64,000 bases of DNA from Vibrio litoralis DSM 17657 (GTDB taxonomy: Bacteria > Pseudomonadota > Gammaproteobacteria > Enterobacterales > Vibrionaceae). Each line of letters opens with the position of its first letter. The first letter of the stretch is position 1. Below the pieces are notes generated by a model. It was not told where the DNA came from. It worked only from the letters and a program-made list of their open reading frames with translations, and did no database searches. The stretch spans positions 62,001 through 126,000 of the forward strand of contig NZ_AUFZ01000016.1 in NCBI RefSeq assembly GCF_000426765.1, read 5' to 3'. Positions 46,013 through 57,533 of this stretch are shown here, piece by piece. A program made the position numbers and the translations under genes.

Positions 46013-47041
46013 TTACTTAACTTGCCATTCGATCTGCTCATTCGCGCGAATTGGCACGACAACATCTGCGCCAAACGGCATGGTTGCCGGAACATCCCAA
46101 GCTGATTTTTCAAGCGTGATGCTATCGCTATTACGAGCAATGCCGTAAAAATCGGGGCCATTGTGGCTGGCAAATGCTTCTAAGTTATCTAGCTTGCCTT
46201 CTTTATCAAATACTTCAGCATACAGTTCTACCGCAGCGTGAGCCGTGTAAGAGCCAGCACAACCACAAGCGTTTTCTTTCTTACCTTGTGCGTGTGGCGC
46301 AGAGTCTGTACCTAAGAAGAACTTTTTCGAGCCCGAAGTTGCCGCTTCAATTAAAGCTTGCTGATGGCTGCCACGCTTTAAGATTGGTAAGCAATAGAAG
46401 TGAGGACGAATTCCTCCAACTAACATGTGGTTACGGTTAAATAATAAGTGATGAGAGGTGATGGTTGCTGCTACGTTATCATCGGCTTGTTTAACAAACT
46501 CCACCGCTTCACGTGTAGTGATGTGCTCTAACACGATTTTAAGATGTGGGAAGTCATTCACGATGGGTGCCAGCACCGTGTCTAAAAAGGTCTTTTCACG
46601 GTCAAAAATATCAACATCGTGAGTCGTCACTTCACCGTGAATCAACAGTAGCATGCCAACTTCCGCCATCGCTTCTAATACTGGGTAGATTTTCTTGGCA
46701 TCGGTTACGCCAGAATCTGAGTTCGTGGTCGCGCCAGCAGGGTAGAGCTTACAAGCGACAACTTTGCCAGAGGCATGGGCTTCACGGATATCTTCAGCAG
46801 TGGTGTTGTCAGTGAGGTAGAGTGCCATTAACGGCTCAAATGTGTCGCTATGGTTATGCGCCATAATGCGTTGGCGGTAATCCAGCGCCATTTGTAGGTT
46901 GGTTACAGGTGGAACGGTGTTTGGCATGATTAACGCACGACCATTGTAGCGGCTAATGTCCTTAACGGTATTGGCTAGCGCATCACCATCGCGTAAGTGA
47001 ACGTGCCAATCATCCGGGCGTGTAATGGTCAAAGTTGTCAT
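46013..47041 (-). CDS. pyrC: Dihydroorotase PyrC
   Basis: Cyclises carbamoyl aspartate to dihydroorotate in pyrimidine synthesis; binuclear zinc amidohydrolase, class II. 342 residues, close to the E. coli 348. Motifs: [11 protein letters not shown] (metal His pair, residues 9-19), [15 protein letters not shown] (carboxylated Lys), [15 protein letters not shown], and [18 protein letters not shown] with the catalytic Asp. The start at 47041 follows GAGGTGGGAAACC. Transcribed alone. Confidence 0.96.
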   Translation of the reverse strand: MTTLTITRPDDWHVHLRDGDALANTVKDISRYNGRALIMPNTVPPVTNLQMALDYRQRIMAHNHSDTFEPLMALYLTDNTTAEDIREAHASGKVVACKLYPAGATTNSDSGVTDAKKIYPVLEAMAEVGMLLLIHGEVTTHDVDIFDREKTFLDTVLAPIVNDFPHLKIVLEHITTREAVEFVKQADDNVAATITSHHLLFNRNHMLVGGIRPHFYCLPILKRGSHQQALIEAATSGSKKFFLGTDSAPHAQGKKENACGCAGSYTAHAAVELYAEVFDKEGKLDNLEAFASHNGPDFYGIARNSDSITLEKSAWDVPATMPFGADVVVPIRANEQIEWQVK

Positions 47042-47226
47042 GGTTTCCCACCTCATCAATCAATTGCAATTTAAAAAAGCAAACGCTTTCGTGTGGGGCG
47101 CAATGATAGAGTAAAGATTGGGTTTTTTCACCTAAATTTTCTGGTTTATTACTTATCTCAAGGTAAGCAATTCTGATACTCTTTAGCCAAGTAGATTTAA
47201 GTAAAAGATTTAAAAAAGGAAGAGTG

Positions 47227-48420
47227 ATGAGTCAGTCGGAGCGCGGGAAGTCTGAATTAGAGAAAAAACTCGCAAAAATAGAAGCCACATTAGGATTAGA
47301 GCCAATGCAAGATGCGAGATTAGCTGCCATTAATGTTTACCCAGTTAAGTCTATTACCGGTGTTGAGTTGTCATCCGCGTGGGTTGAAAAACAAGGTCTA
47401 AGTTTTGATCGTCGGTTTATGGTAGCCGATTCGACTGGCCGCATGGTGACAGCACGCGAACATCATCAAATGGTGCGAGTAAAAGCAGCCTTGCACCCAC
47501 ATGGGTTGGTACTTACTTACCCAGAAGCGAAAGAGCCACTAGTGCTGCGTTTTGATGAATTCGATATGGCAGAAGTAGAATGCACTGTTTGGTCAGATAC
47601 TTTTCCTTCTTATAGTACTCATGAAAAAGCCAATCAGTGGTTTAGCTTTATTATTGGTAAACCGGTTCAGCTGCTATTTACTGGTGAGCAATCAAACCGC
47701 CAACGTGAAAAAATTCAAACCAATGTTAGCTTTGCCGATGGGTATCCGTTATTGCTGATCAGCCAGGCTTCCCTTGATGAATTAAATGAACGTGGCCCTG
47801 TGCAACATTCGATGGCGCAATTTCGTTCTAACATTGTGGTTTCTGATACTGAAGCATTTGCTGAAGATGGCTGGAAACGCATTCGAATTGGCGAAGTCGA
47901 GTTTGAAATCGTCAAACCTTGCATGCGTTGCGTGTTGACTACCGTGAACCCAAAAACAGCCATGCGCAGCGAAAAGAACGAGCCACTTAATACCTTATCT
48001 AAATTCCGTGCTGATGAAACTGGTGGCATTTTCTTTGGCCAGAATGTAGTGGCGAAAAATGAAGGCATGATCCGTGCCGGTGATGTGGTTGAGGTGTTGG
48101 AAACCAAACAAAAAGAATTCTATGCCGATACCAGCCAAGATGCGGTTGAAGTAGAACCAGTGAAAAAAGTGACCATTAGTATTGATGGCAACTTATTTGA
48201 AGGGGATAACCAATCGACCTTACTTGAGCAAGCTGAAAAAGCCGGAGTTCCGGTTGCCAATAGCTGTCGTTCGGGCTTTTGTGGTAGTTGCAAAATGACA
48301 TTGGAATCTGGCAAGGTCGATCAACCTGACATGCCAGCATTATTTCCCGGTGAAATTGACGAAGGCAAAGTATTAGCATGCTGCTGTGTACCGAAATCCG
48401 ATGTTGAATTAGTGAGCTAA
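47227..48420 (+). CDS. YcbX-like MOSC protein fused to 2Fe-2S ferredoxin
   Basis: A 397-residue redox protein. N-terminal MOSC-N barrel (INVYPVKSITGVELSSAWVE), MOSC domain with the molybdenum-cofactor Cys in IVKPCMRCVLTTV (about 235), and a C-terminal plant-type ferredoxin (NSCRSGFCGSCKMTL, with a last Cys in LACCCVP). E. coli YcbX with this layout reduces N-hydroxylated bases such as 6-hydroxylaminopurine. ATG 47227 follows GGAAG; a GTG three bases earlier also reads in frame. The HAD gene follows 41 bases later. Confidence 0.9.
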   Translation: MSQSERGKSELEKKLAKIEATLGLEPMQDARLAAINVYPVKSITGVELSSAWVEKQGLSFDRRFMVADSTGRMVTAREHHQMVRVKAALHPHGLVLTYPEAKEPLVLRFDEFDMAEVECTVWSDTFPSYSTHEKANQWFSFIIGKPVQLLFTGEQSNRQREKIQTNVSFADGYPLLLISQASLDELNERGPVQHSMAQFRSNIVVSDTEAFAEDGWKRIRIGEVEFEIVKPCMRCVLTTVNPKTAMRSEKNEPLNTLSKFRADETGGIFFGQNVVAKNEGMIRAGDVVEVLETKQKEFYADTSQDAVEVEPVKKVTISIDGNLFEGDNQSTLLEQAEKAGVPVANSCRSGFCGSCKMTLESGKVDQPDMPALFPGEIDEGKVLACCCVPKSDVELVS

Positions 48421-48461
48421 TTGTTCGTTCCCTACCGTTTTATATGAAAGTGAGTGGTTTT

Positions 48462-49259
48462 ATGGTCCAACCCGATATTAAGTTTATTGCCTCCGATATG
48501 GATGGCACCTTGCTGGATGAAAATAGCCAGCTAGACCCTAAGTTTTATGAAATATATGAAAAATTAGAAGCCAATGGCATCATGTTTGCCGCTGCTTCTG
48601 GACGTCAGTACTACAGCCTAGCGGAAACCTTTGCACCATTAAAAGATCGCATGTTTTTTATTGCTGAAAATGGCACCTTAGTGATGCACAAAGGGCAAGA
48701 GCTTTATAGCTGTACTATCGAGCGCTCTGAAATTGAAGCCATCGTGCAAGCAGCGCGAAGCATTGACGGTGCGCACCTAGTGTTATGTGGTAAGCGTTCC
48801 GCTTATACTGAAACGCAAGATCCACAAGCCTTAAAAGAGTTCGCTAAATATTACCACCGTCGTGAATCAGTAGAAGATGTATTAACCGTGGACGATGATT
48901 TTATCAAAGTCGCGATTTGTCATTTTGATGGCACGGAAGAATTAGTATTCCCAACCATTAATCAGCATTTTGGTGAAACCCATCAAGTGGTGGTTAGCGG
49001 TAAAATTTGGCTAGATGTGATGAACTCCAAAGCATCAAAAGGCGCAGCAATTCAACACCTGCAAAACACGCTTGGCTTTAGTTATGAACAAACCATGAGT
49101 TTTGGAGACTACTTCAACGATGTTGAAATGCTGCAACAAAGCTATCACTCATATGCGGTTGAAAATGCCCATGAAGGCGTAAAGAAACATGCTCGTTTTA
49201 GTGCCCCAAGTAATAAAGATGCAGGGGTGTTGCAGGTGATTGAAGAGTTATTGAGGTAA
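48462..49259 (+). CDS. Cof-type HAD hydrolase
   Basis: A 265-residue HAD phosphatase of the Cof/YbiV group. Motif I FIASDMDGTLLDE (residues 8-20), motif II AAASGRQ, motif III KASKGAAIQ (Lys), motif IV SFGDYFNDVEML. Such enzymes dephosphorylate sugar phosphates or flavin/pyridoxal phosphates; the substrate is unknown here. ATG 48462 is chosen because GTGAG stands eight bases before; ATG 48444 adds six residues. It may be co-transcribed with the YcbX-like gene. Confidence 0.9.
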   Translation: MVQPDIKFIASDMDGTLLDENSQLDPKFYEIYEKLEANGIMFAAASGRQYYSLAETFAPLKDRMFFIAENGTLVMHKGQELYSCTIERSEIEAIVQAARSIDGAHLVLCGKRSAYTETQDPQALKEFAKYYHRRESVEDVLTVDDDFIKVAICHFDGTEELVFPTINQHFGETHQVVVSGKIWLDVMNSKASKGAAIQHLQNTLGFSYEQTMSFGDYFNDVEMLQQSYHSYAVENAHEGVKKHARFSAPSNKDAGVLQVIEELLR

Positions 49260-49283
49260 ATAAAACGAAAATCGATGCTGTGT

Positions 49284-49333
49284 AATTAAAATCCTCAAAG
49301 TTTATGCCATTCTACTTTGAGGACTTTAATTTT
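49284..49333. terminator. Bidirectional terminator HAD / DMT
   Basis: 17-bp near-perfect stem (49284-49300 with 49315-49331, one mismatch), T- and A-rich at its ends, between convergent genes. Confidence 0.75.
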
Positions 49334-49347
49334 AATAATACAAAGAC

Positions 49348-50271
49348 TTACGATCTTACTTCTACCGACTTATTGAAAGTAACTAACCTAGGCAACACCA
49401 ACCCAGCAATAACAATAGCGACTCCAATTAATTGAAGATTTGTCACACTCTGTCCCAACATAAATGAAGTTAACATGGCAAAGATTGGCACAAAGTTAAA
49501 AAAGAGCGAGGCACTGGCAGAGCCTAGTTGACGTATGCCATTGAGCCATAATAAATAGCCAGCTACGGTGCCGAATAGACCAATGTAAACCACTTCGGTA
49601 ATACCGATGATTGAACTACTCCATAATTCTGCAAAAGGTCTTACTTCTGGTGTGAGTAAACACATAGTTCCAATGACTACAGCACCGCTAATCATACCGA
49701 TCAAAGTATAAGGCACGACGGCTAACCATTTACTGATCCCTTGGCTGAAATAAGTATATAAACTCCAGGCTAACATTCCCGAGAAAACCAGCTTATCACC
49801 ATGATTGATTTGTAGGTGAATCAAGGTATCTAGATTGCCATTGGTGATTACCAATAAGACACCAGATAAACTGACCAGTAAGCTAAAGCATTGAGCTTTC
49901 GATGGTAATGCTCGATGTGCGACACTGGCGATGAGAGAGGTCATCAATGGGCTCAGCGCCATAATTAACGAACCATTGGTAGCACTGGTGTAAGCAAGCC
50001 CAGTAAACAGTCCAAGATTTAATCCACCCACACCAACGGCACTGACTGCAAATACCCACAACCACTGTTTCATGGTGAGTATGACTTTAGGGCTGCGAAT
50101 CAGCTTCATATAAATAGCTAAGCAACTTGCTGCAATAGAAAATCGCCAAAATACTAAGGTCAAAGCATGTACTTCATCGAGCGCATTTTTGCCAATAGGG
50201 AAAGTGCTTCCCCAAAAAAAGGTACAGAGAATCAGTAGAAGTACTGCTTTTGTGGTGTTGGAAAGAGTCAT
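49348..50271 (-). CDS. EamA/DMT family metabolite exporter
   Basis: A 307-residue, ten-helix drug/metabolite transporter with two EamA halves. Typical features: ILCTFFWGSTFPIGKNAL at the N-terminus, and TSATNGSLIMALSPLMTSLI in the first half. The second half has GLFGTVAGYLLWLNGIRQLG. Substrate unknown. Divergent from a LysR gene 91 bases away, likely its regulator. Confidence 0.9.
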   Translation of the reverse strand: MTLSNTTKAVLLLILCTFFWGSTFPIGKNALDEVHALTLVFWRFSIAASCLAIYMKLIRSPKVILTMKQWLWVFAVSAVGVGGLNLGLFTGLAYTSATNGSLIMALSPLMTSLIASVAHRALPSKAQCFSLLVSLSGVLLVITNGNLDTLIHLQINHGDKLVFSGMLAWSLYTYFSQGISKWLAVVPYTLIGMISGAVVIGTMCLLTPEVRPFAELWSSSIIGITEVVYIGLFGTVAGYLLWLNGIRQLGSASASLFFNFVPIFAMLTSFMLGQSVTNLQLIGVAIVIAGLVLPRLVTFNKSVEVRS

Positions 50272-50361
50272 TCATTATTCCTATTGCTTGTCATTTTGAC
50301 TCAAGTCTATTAGTTTCAATAAGTAGATAAAGACGTAAAAATAAGACAGGAAATCCCATAT

Positions 50362-51258
50362 ATGAAATCTAACTATTCACTTGATGATTTGCGTTATTTT
50401 TGCACTGTAGCACGTTTAAATAGCTTTAAAGCGGCGGCTGATGATTTATCCATGCCTCTGTCAACATTAAGCCGTAGAATTCAGCAATTAGAGCAAGACT
50501 TACAATTGAGGTTACTCAACAGGGATGCACATCGAGTCTCTTTAACCAGTATTGGTGAGCTTTATTATCAGCGTTCTCATGGACTATTTGATGAACTTAG
50601 TGATATTGGTGAAGCGCTACATAATGAAAAGCATCAAGCAAAAGGTAAAATACGAGTCAGTGCTCCAATTAATGCAGGCACTCAATTTTTACGTAATATC
50701 TTTTATGATTTCCTCCTTCAGTATCCAGATATTCAGCTAGATTTACATTTCTCCAATGCCTTAATTGATATTGAAGGTGAGGCGATGGATGTGGTCTTTC
50801 GGGTTGGGAATCCTGTCGTTGATAACTGGATTGCCAGACCACTAAAGGATATCCACTTTATTTTATGTGCTAGCCCTGAGCACGATATTAGTGGACTTAA
50901 ACAGCCGACGGATCTATGTGGTAAGCCTGTGATTATTTGTCATCCAATGTCGGTGTGGCAATTAGTGAGCATGAATAATGGGCAAGAATATGATTATCAA
51001 GCGACCCACGGCATTCGGCTAGAGGTTGATGAGATTCAAATGCTTACTCATGGTGTGAAGGCTGGGCTTGGGATAGGTTATATTCCCGATTACTATGCGT
51101 TGCCGATGATAGAGCAAGGTGAATTACAACATGTCTTGCCGGAGTGGCGCAGTAAAGTAAGGACTTTATTTTTGTTGTATCGAGATAGGCAGCATTTACC
51201 GATGCGAGTTCGATTATTTGTTGAATTTGTTTTGGCGCGTTTTGATTCAATAACCTGA
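50362..51258 (+). CDS. LysR family transcriptional regulator
   Basis: A 298-residue LysR regulator (winged helix DLRYFCTVARLNSFKAAADD and LSMPLSTLSRRIQQLEQDLQ; effector domain KIRVSAPINAGTQFLRNIFY). Divergent from the DMT exporter, its probable target. It is followed by a stem-loop shared with katG. Confidence 0.92.
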   Translation: MKSNYSLDDLRYFCTVARLNSFKAAADDLSMPLSTLSRRIQQLEQDLQLRLLNRDAHRVSLTSIGELYYQRSHGLFDELSDIGEALHNEKHQAKGKIRVSAPINAGTQFLRNIFYDFLLQYPDIQLDLHFSNALIDIEGEAMDVVFRVGNPVVDNWIARPLKDIHFILCASPEHDISGLKQPTDLCGKPVIICHPMSVWQLVSMNNGQEYDYQATHGIRLEVDEIQMLTHGVKAGLGIGYIPDYYALPMIEQGELQHVLPEWRSKVRTLFLLYRDRQHLPMRVRLFVEFVLARFDSIT

Positions 51259-51273
51259 GTTGAGATTAAATGA

Positions 51274-51305
51274 AAGCCCCTATCAACATTTGTCGATAGG
51301 GGCTT
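51274..51305. terminator. Hairpin between LysR and katG
   Basis: Perfect 11-bp stem AAGCCCCTATC/GATAGGGGCTT (51274-51284 with 51295-51305, 10-nt loop) between convergent genes. T-runs are weak on both sides. Confidence 0.6.
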
Positions 51306-51356
51306 GAAGTTATGAATTAACCGTTTGTATTAGGTTACTCATGAATGATAAGCAGA

Positions 51357-53585
<2,229 letters not shown>

Positions 53586-53631
53586 TTATGGTTTTGTTGA
53601 ATTCAAGTTACGCTTGTTTGTGATTCGTTAC

Positions 53632-53650
53632 CAATCGGAATTACCGATTG
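53632..53650. promoter_or_regulatory. Palindrome upstream of katG
   Basis: CAATCGG-AATTA-CCGATTG is a perfect 7-5-7 inverted repeat about 70 bases upstream of the katG start. It does not match the spaced ATAG/CTAT pattern of OxyR sites, so the protein that binds is unknown. Confidence 0.45.
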
Positions 53651-53834
53651 TATCCATAGATAATTCCGCAATAAAGTTAAGGGCTTATGGTTCTTAATAT
53701 TACATTACATAAGCTTATGAGTAATGTGAGCGACAATGCACTTTTCCTATCTAGAAAAAATACTCTAAAACCTCAAACAGCTTAGGCATAAATTGGTTAC
53801 AATAAGATATCTATTTAACGTTTTGAGATATTCG

Positions 53835-55028
53835 ATGCCATTTTCTACACTGGAATTAAGCCCTTCCATCCTGCAAGCGGTTGCTGAACAAGGTTATGAA
53901 AAACCAACAGAAATTCAACGCAAAGCAATTCCTATCATTCTTGATGGAAAAAACTTAATCGCCGCGGCGCAAACCGGTACCGGTAAAACAGCCAGTTTTG
54001 TATTGCCAATATTACAGCGCTTAAGCGGTGGTCAAACTCAGCGTAAAAAGCGTATCCGAGCTTTAATTCTAGTGCCTACTCGTGAACTTGCTATTCAGGT
54101 GAATGAAAATATTCAAGCTTATGGCAAACACCTTAATTTAACCTCGTTAGCCATGTACGGTGGTGTTGACTACGCACCGCAGAAACAAGCGTTAATTGAT
54201 GGGGTCGATATTCTGGTCGCTACCCCAGGTCGTTTGATTGATTTATACGGCCAGCATTCTGTACATTTTGATGAAGTTGAAATGTTGGTACTAGATGAAG
54301 CCGACCGCATGTTAGACATGGGGTTTATTGAAGACATTAATAAGATCTTAGCGCGCCTACCGGAAAACATTCAAAACCTATTATTCTCGGCAACTTTGTC
54401 TAACCCAGTTCGAGAGTTAGCTCGCACGGCAATTAGCGATCCTGAAGAAATCGTGATCGCCAAACATCAAGCCTCAAAAGATTCAATCAACCAGTACTTA
54501 ATTACGGTTGATAAAGATAAGAAATCAGCCTTATTGAGCCACTTATTAACCGAGCGAGACTGGTCGCAAGTGTTGATCTTTATTGGCACAAAACATGGCG
54601 CGGCGAAATTGGTTTCTCAACTAGAAAAACGCGGCATTGCAGCAGAGGCGATCCACAGTGGTCGCAATCAAGCCTCTCGTGCTCGTGTGTTAGATGAGTT
54701 TAAGCAAGGTAAAGTGAAGTATTTAGTGGCAACTGGCGTCGCGGCGCGTGGTATTGATATCGATGATCTACCGTGTGTGATTAACTATGATATGCCATTC
54801 CCTGCCGATGAATATGTCCACCGAATTGGTCGTACTGGCCGTGCAGGTTCAAAAGGTGAGGCGGTATCATTAGTCTCACGTGATGACTTTAAAAATCTAT
54901 GTATGATTGAAAGCCGTCTTGGTCATTTGATCAAACGCCAAACGGTAGAAGGTTTTACGCCAAATAAAGAAGTACCGATTTCTATTTTAAATTATGTACC
55001 TAAGCATAAGCGTGATAAGCAAGAATAG
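53835..55028 (+). CDS. DEAD-box RNA helicase RhlE-like
   Basis: A 397-residue DEAD-box helicase core with no extended basic tail. Motif Q PTEIQRKAIP, motif I AQTGTGKT (about 47), PTRELA, TPGR, motif II VLDEADRMLDMGF, SAT, and motif VI HRIGRTGRAG. Family features and length suggest RhlE, which remodels RNA in ribosome assembly and decay; other DEAD-box paralogues (SrmB, DbpA) cannot be excluded on length alone. Start at ATG 53835; a longer frame adds 14 residues without good initiation. Confidence 0.88.
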   Translation: MPFSTLELSPSILQAVAEQGYEKPTEIQRKAIPIILDGKNLIAAAQTGTGKTASFVLPILQRLSGGQTQRKKRIRALILVPTRELAIQVNENIQAYGKHLNLTSLAMYGGVDYAPQKQALIDGVDILVATPGRLIDLYGQHSVHFDEVEMLVLDEADRMLDMGFIEDINKILARLPENIQNLLFSATLSNPVRELARTAISDPEEIVIAKHQASKDSINQYLITVDKDKKSALLSHLLTERDWSQVLIFIGTKHGAAKLVSQLEKRGIAAEAIHSGRNQASRARVLDEFKQGKVKYLVATGVAARGIDIDDLPCVINYDMPFPADEYVHRIGRTGRAGSKGEAVSLVSRDDFKNLCMIESRLGHLIKRQTVEGFTPNKEVPISILNYVPKHKRDKQE

Positions 55029-55059
55029 TAGAAGCCTATTCATCGCGTTTGTTTTTGCA

Positions 55060-55130
55060 CGCAACTCGCATCACGTCACACGAAACGATTTCTTGTTGCG
55101 TGATACGAGAACGCTGCTCTCCGAGTTGCG
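55060..55130. repeat. Nested palindrome between rhlE and GNAT genes, REP-like
   Basis: CGCAACTCG (55060-55068) pairs with CGAGTTGCG (55122-55130); inside, CTCGCATCACG (55065-55075) pairs with CGTGATACGAG (55099-55109) with one mismatch. It looks like an intergenic palindromic repeat of the type I recall from Vibrio, and could terminate both convergent genes. No copies elsewhere in this window. Confidence 0.5.
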
Positions 55131-55131
55131 G

Positions 55132-55596
55132 TTAAATTGACTTTTCCATTTTATAGTTAGTGAACAACTGACCTCGCAATGAGACGTTTTGTTTTTCCTT
55201 AACGATGAAGCCAGCATGTTCAAAAAATGGCTTAGCAGTCATACTCACATCAGCATGTAATCGAGTTAAATTCCGCTGCTTGGCTTGCTGATTAATGTGC
55301 AGCATTAAAGCCTTTCCTACGCCACAGCCTTGGTATTGATGATGGCAAAAGAAGTGGTTGATATAACCATCACTTTGTAAGTCAGAGTAACCGACAATAT
55401 GTTGATTGATCTTGGCAACAAAAGGTTGGTTGCTCTTCATTTTTTCTATCCAATCCGTAAGGTCTGACTTATCTTCAGCCCATGCCTCAACTTGCGCTTG
55501 GGTGTAATCTCGCACGTTGATTTGTCTGACGGTATTGAAAAACAATTGCCAGAGTGTTGCTGCGTCTTCGGGTTGATAGGGACGTATTGTAATCAT
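55132..55596 (-). CDS. GNAT family N-acetyltransferase
   Basis: A 154-residue GCN5-related acetyltransferase; the acetyl-CoA pocket is HHQYQGCGVGKALMLHI (Q/R-x-x-G-x-G/A motif A). Substrate unknown. Its start overlaps the end of the RRF_GI-like gene by four bases (ATGA type), so the two are translationally coupled in the minus-strand soxR cluster. Confidence 0.87.
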   Translation of the reverse strand: MITIRPYQPEDAATLWQLFFNTVRQINVRDYTQAQVEAWAEDKSDLTDWIEKMKSNQPFVAKINQHIVGYSDLQSDGYINHFFCHHQYQGCGVGKALMLHINQQAKQRNLTRLHADVSMTAKPFFEHAGFIVKEKQNVSLRGQLFTNYKMEKSI

Positions 55597-56003
55597 TCGA
55601 AATCCTGAAAGTTAAACCTTGCCACTCTAGCCTCAGCCATGGTGCAGTTGGTGGCTGCCATGAGTTCATTTAACGTGATATCCGGTTGTTGAGCGATCAG
55701 TGAGGCTAATTGCTCTGCTTTTGATTCCGGCTTATCGTTGAGAGCGAGTAAACCTGTATTTAACTTATTGATTAAATAATCAAATCCTTGGCTCTGTTCT
55801 GCTTGTAGTGTGGTGAAAAGATTCGTTAAGTCCTCTGAGTTTCCTGTGATTTGCCAATTACGCGAGCGACGAATGCGTTTTAACTCACATTGATGTTGTG
55901 CGGCGATGGCTTTTGCGTATTTGCAATTTTCTCCGCCAATGCGATGTATCAACGAAGGTAGGGTAATACAGGGAAGTTCGGACTTAGTTTTCTTGTTCGC
56001 CAT
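55593..56003 (-). CDS. RRF_GI family protein (ribosome recycling factor-like annotation)
   Basis: A 136-residue protein matching the Vibrionaceae group often labelled ribosome recycling factor family (RRF_GI), which is not the classic RRF. The conserved start is ITLPSLIHRIGGENCKYAKA, then a basic IRRSRNWQITG segment. Function is unknown. It begins nine bases after soxR, inside the same minus-strand unit. Confidence 0.7.
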   Translation of the reverse strand: MANKKTKSELPCITLPSLIHRIGGENCKYAKAIAAQHQCELKRIRRSRNWQITGNSEDLTNLFTTLQAEQSQGFDYLINKLNTGLLALNDKPESKAEQLASLIAQQPDITLNELMAATNCTMAEARVARFNFQDFE

Positions 56004-56012
56004 CGGGTTCGC

Positions 56013-56456
56013 TTATTGTGTTTGTATTATACTGAGTTTGGCACCAGCTTGCTGGATAGGCTTGCTGTCTTGAGGATTATATAACGCACAGCTGTCTAAC
56101 GATAAGCAACCACAATTAATACAACTGCCGAGCTGGTTTTGTAGTGCTTGTAGGTTTTGGATCTTTTGCGTTAATTGTTGCTGCCAATGTTGAGCTAGGG
56201 TTTCCCATTCTTCTTTTTTTGGCGCTCTATGTTTCGGTAGATAAGCGAGCTGTTCTGAGATTTCTTGCAGTGTTAAACCGACATTTTGTGCCGCTTTAAT
56301 GACTGCAATTCTACGTAGGATCTGCCTTGGGTAGCGGCGTTGGTTTCCTGCATTTCGACTACTGTAAATCAGCCCTTTCTGTTCATAAAAATGCAAGGTC
56401 GCGACGCTTATCCCAGCTCTTTTAGCTACCTGACCCACGCTCATATCCATATTCAT
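56013..56456 (-). CDS. soxR: Redox-sensitive regulator SoxR
   Basis: MerR-family activator sensing redox-cycling agents through a [2Fe-2S] cluster. N-terminal MerR winged helix (MSVGQVAKRAGISVATLHFY, EQKGLIYSSRN), dimerisation helix, then the cluster motif CINCGCLSLDSC (C-x2-C-x-C-x5-C) about residues 115-126. Several in-frame starts are possible (GTG 56462, ATG 56456, 56450, 56444); I keep ATG 56456. No soxS lies next to it, as in most non-enteric bacteria. Confidence 0.92.
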   Translation of the reverse strand: MNMDMSVGQVAKRAGISVATLHFYEQKGLIYSSRNAGNQRRYPRQILRRIAVIKAAQNVGLTLQEISEQLAYLPKHRAPKKEEWETLAQHWQQQLTQKIQNLQALQNQLGSCINCGCLSLDSCALYNPQDSKPIQQAGAKLSIIQTQ

Positions 56457-56504
56457 TTCCACTAACTTTTCCTATCTTAAACCTCAGTTTAACTTAAGGT
56501 TTAT

Positions 56505-57398
56505 TTAAACGCATGCTTTAGTCATGTAGGTTTTTAAAGCTTGATTAAACACATTGATCTTTTGCTGTAAGTATTTGCGATGGCTATAAACCGCATTTAT
56601 CGGATAGGCACCAAAATCATAATCAGGCAGTAAGGTTTGTAGTCGTCCTGATTCAAGAAAAGGACCGACCGCAAAGTCTGGGCTGATGGTAAAAACATTG
56701 GCATGAACCGCTAGATAAGCTGAGGCAAGTGCATTGTTCACCGAGACGGAATGTTGGATTGGAAAGCTAATGGTTTCACCGTCTTTGTAGCATTGTCTCA
56801 GTTTGGAGCCTTTATTATTACTGTCATACACCGCTGGAAGGCTGGAAAGATCTAGCGGTGTTTTGGGCTCGCCAAAATGTTCAATGAATGCCTTGGATGC
56901 ACAGACTTTAAGTGACATATGGCCAACCGGAAGCGCAATCAGGTCAGAGTCAGGTAAATGACCGATTCGAATCGCTAAGTCGTAGCCTTCTGATACTAGA
57001 TCAACAAAGCGATCATTGAGCACTACATCAATCTTAATATCCGGATGGGTTTGAATAAATTGCGCAATAAACGGCATGAGGACACATTCGCCAAAAGTTG
57101 CTGGTGCGCTAATGCGTAGTCGTCCGCCGATCTGCTGTTGTTCAGTTCTCAAGCCTACTTCTACCATCGAAATATCATCGAGTATCCGTTTGGCTTGTTC
57201 GTAATAGGCTCTACCTGCATCAGTCAACTGTAATCCACGAGTTGAGCGATGAATCAATCGAACCTCTAAGAGCGTTTCAAGCTGAGTGATATGAGTGCTC
57301 ATTAAGGCTTTGGTCTTGCCTAAATGCTGTGCGGCAGCGGTGTAGGAGCCTTTTTCTGCCACATGAACGAAGCTATTCATTAAGTTAAGTTTATCCAT
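56505..57398 (-). CDS. LysR family transcriptional regulator
   Basis: A 297-residue LysR regulator of the CrgA-like type (MDKLNLMNSFVHVAEKGSYT then AAAQHLGKTKALMSTHITQL; effector domain RLRISAPATFGECVLMPFIA). Divergent from ygiD-doxX with 135 bases between, the typical arrangement for its probable targets. soxR follows 42 bases after its stop on the same strand. Confidence 0.92.
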   Translation of the reverse strand: MDKLNLMNSFVHVAEKGSYTAAAQHLGKTKALMSTHITQLETLLEVRLIHRSTRGLQLTDAGRAYYEQAKRILDDISMVEVGLRTEQQQIGGRLRISAPATFGECVLMPFIAQFIQTHPDIKIDVVLNDRFVDLVSEGYDLAIRIGHLPDSDLIALPVGHMSLKVCASKAFIEHFGEPKTPLDLSSLPAVYDSNNKGSKLRQCYKDGETISFPIQHSVSVNNALASAYLAVHANVFTISPDFAVGPFLESGRLQTLLPDYDFGAYPINAVYSHRKYLQQKINVFNQALKTYMTKACV

Positions 57399-57533
57399 GT
57401 TGCTAGATCCTTGTGACTCTTACTGTAAAAAATTATTGAACAATGTGTTCATTATTAGCGGTATTGTCAATTAAATTCAAGGGGCGCAAACTTCATTCCA
57501 TCAGCTTACTGAATTGGCAATGGAGGAGAGAAA

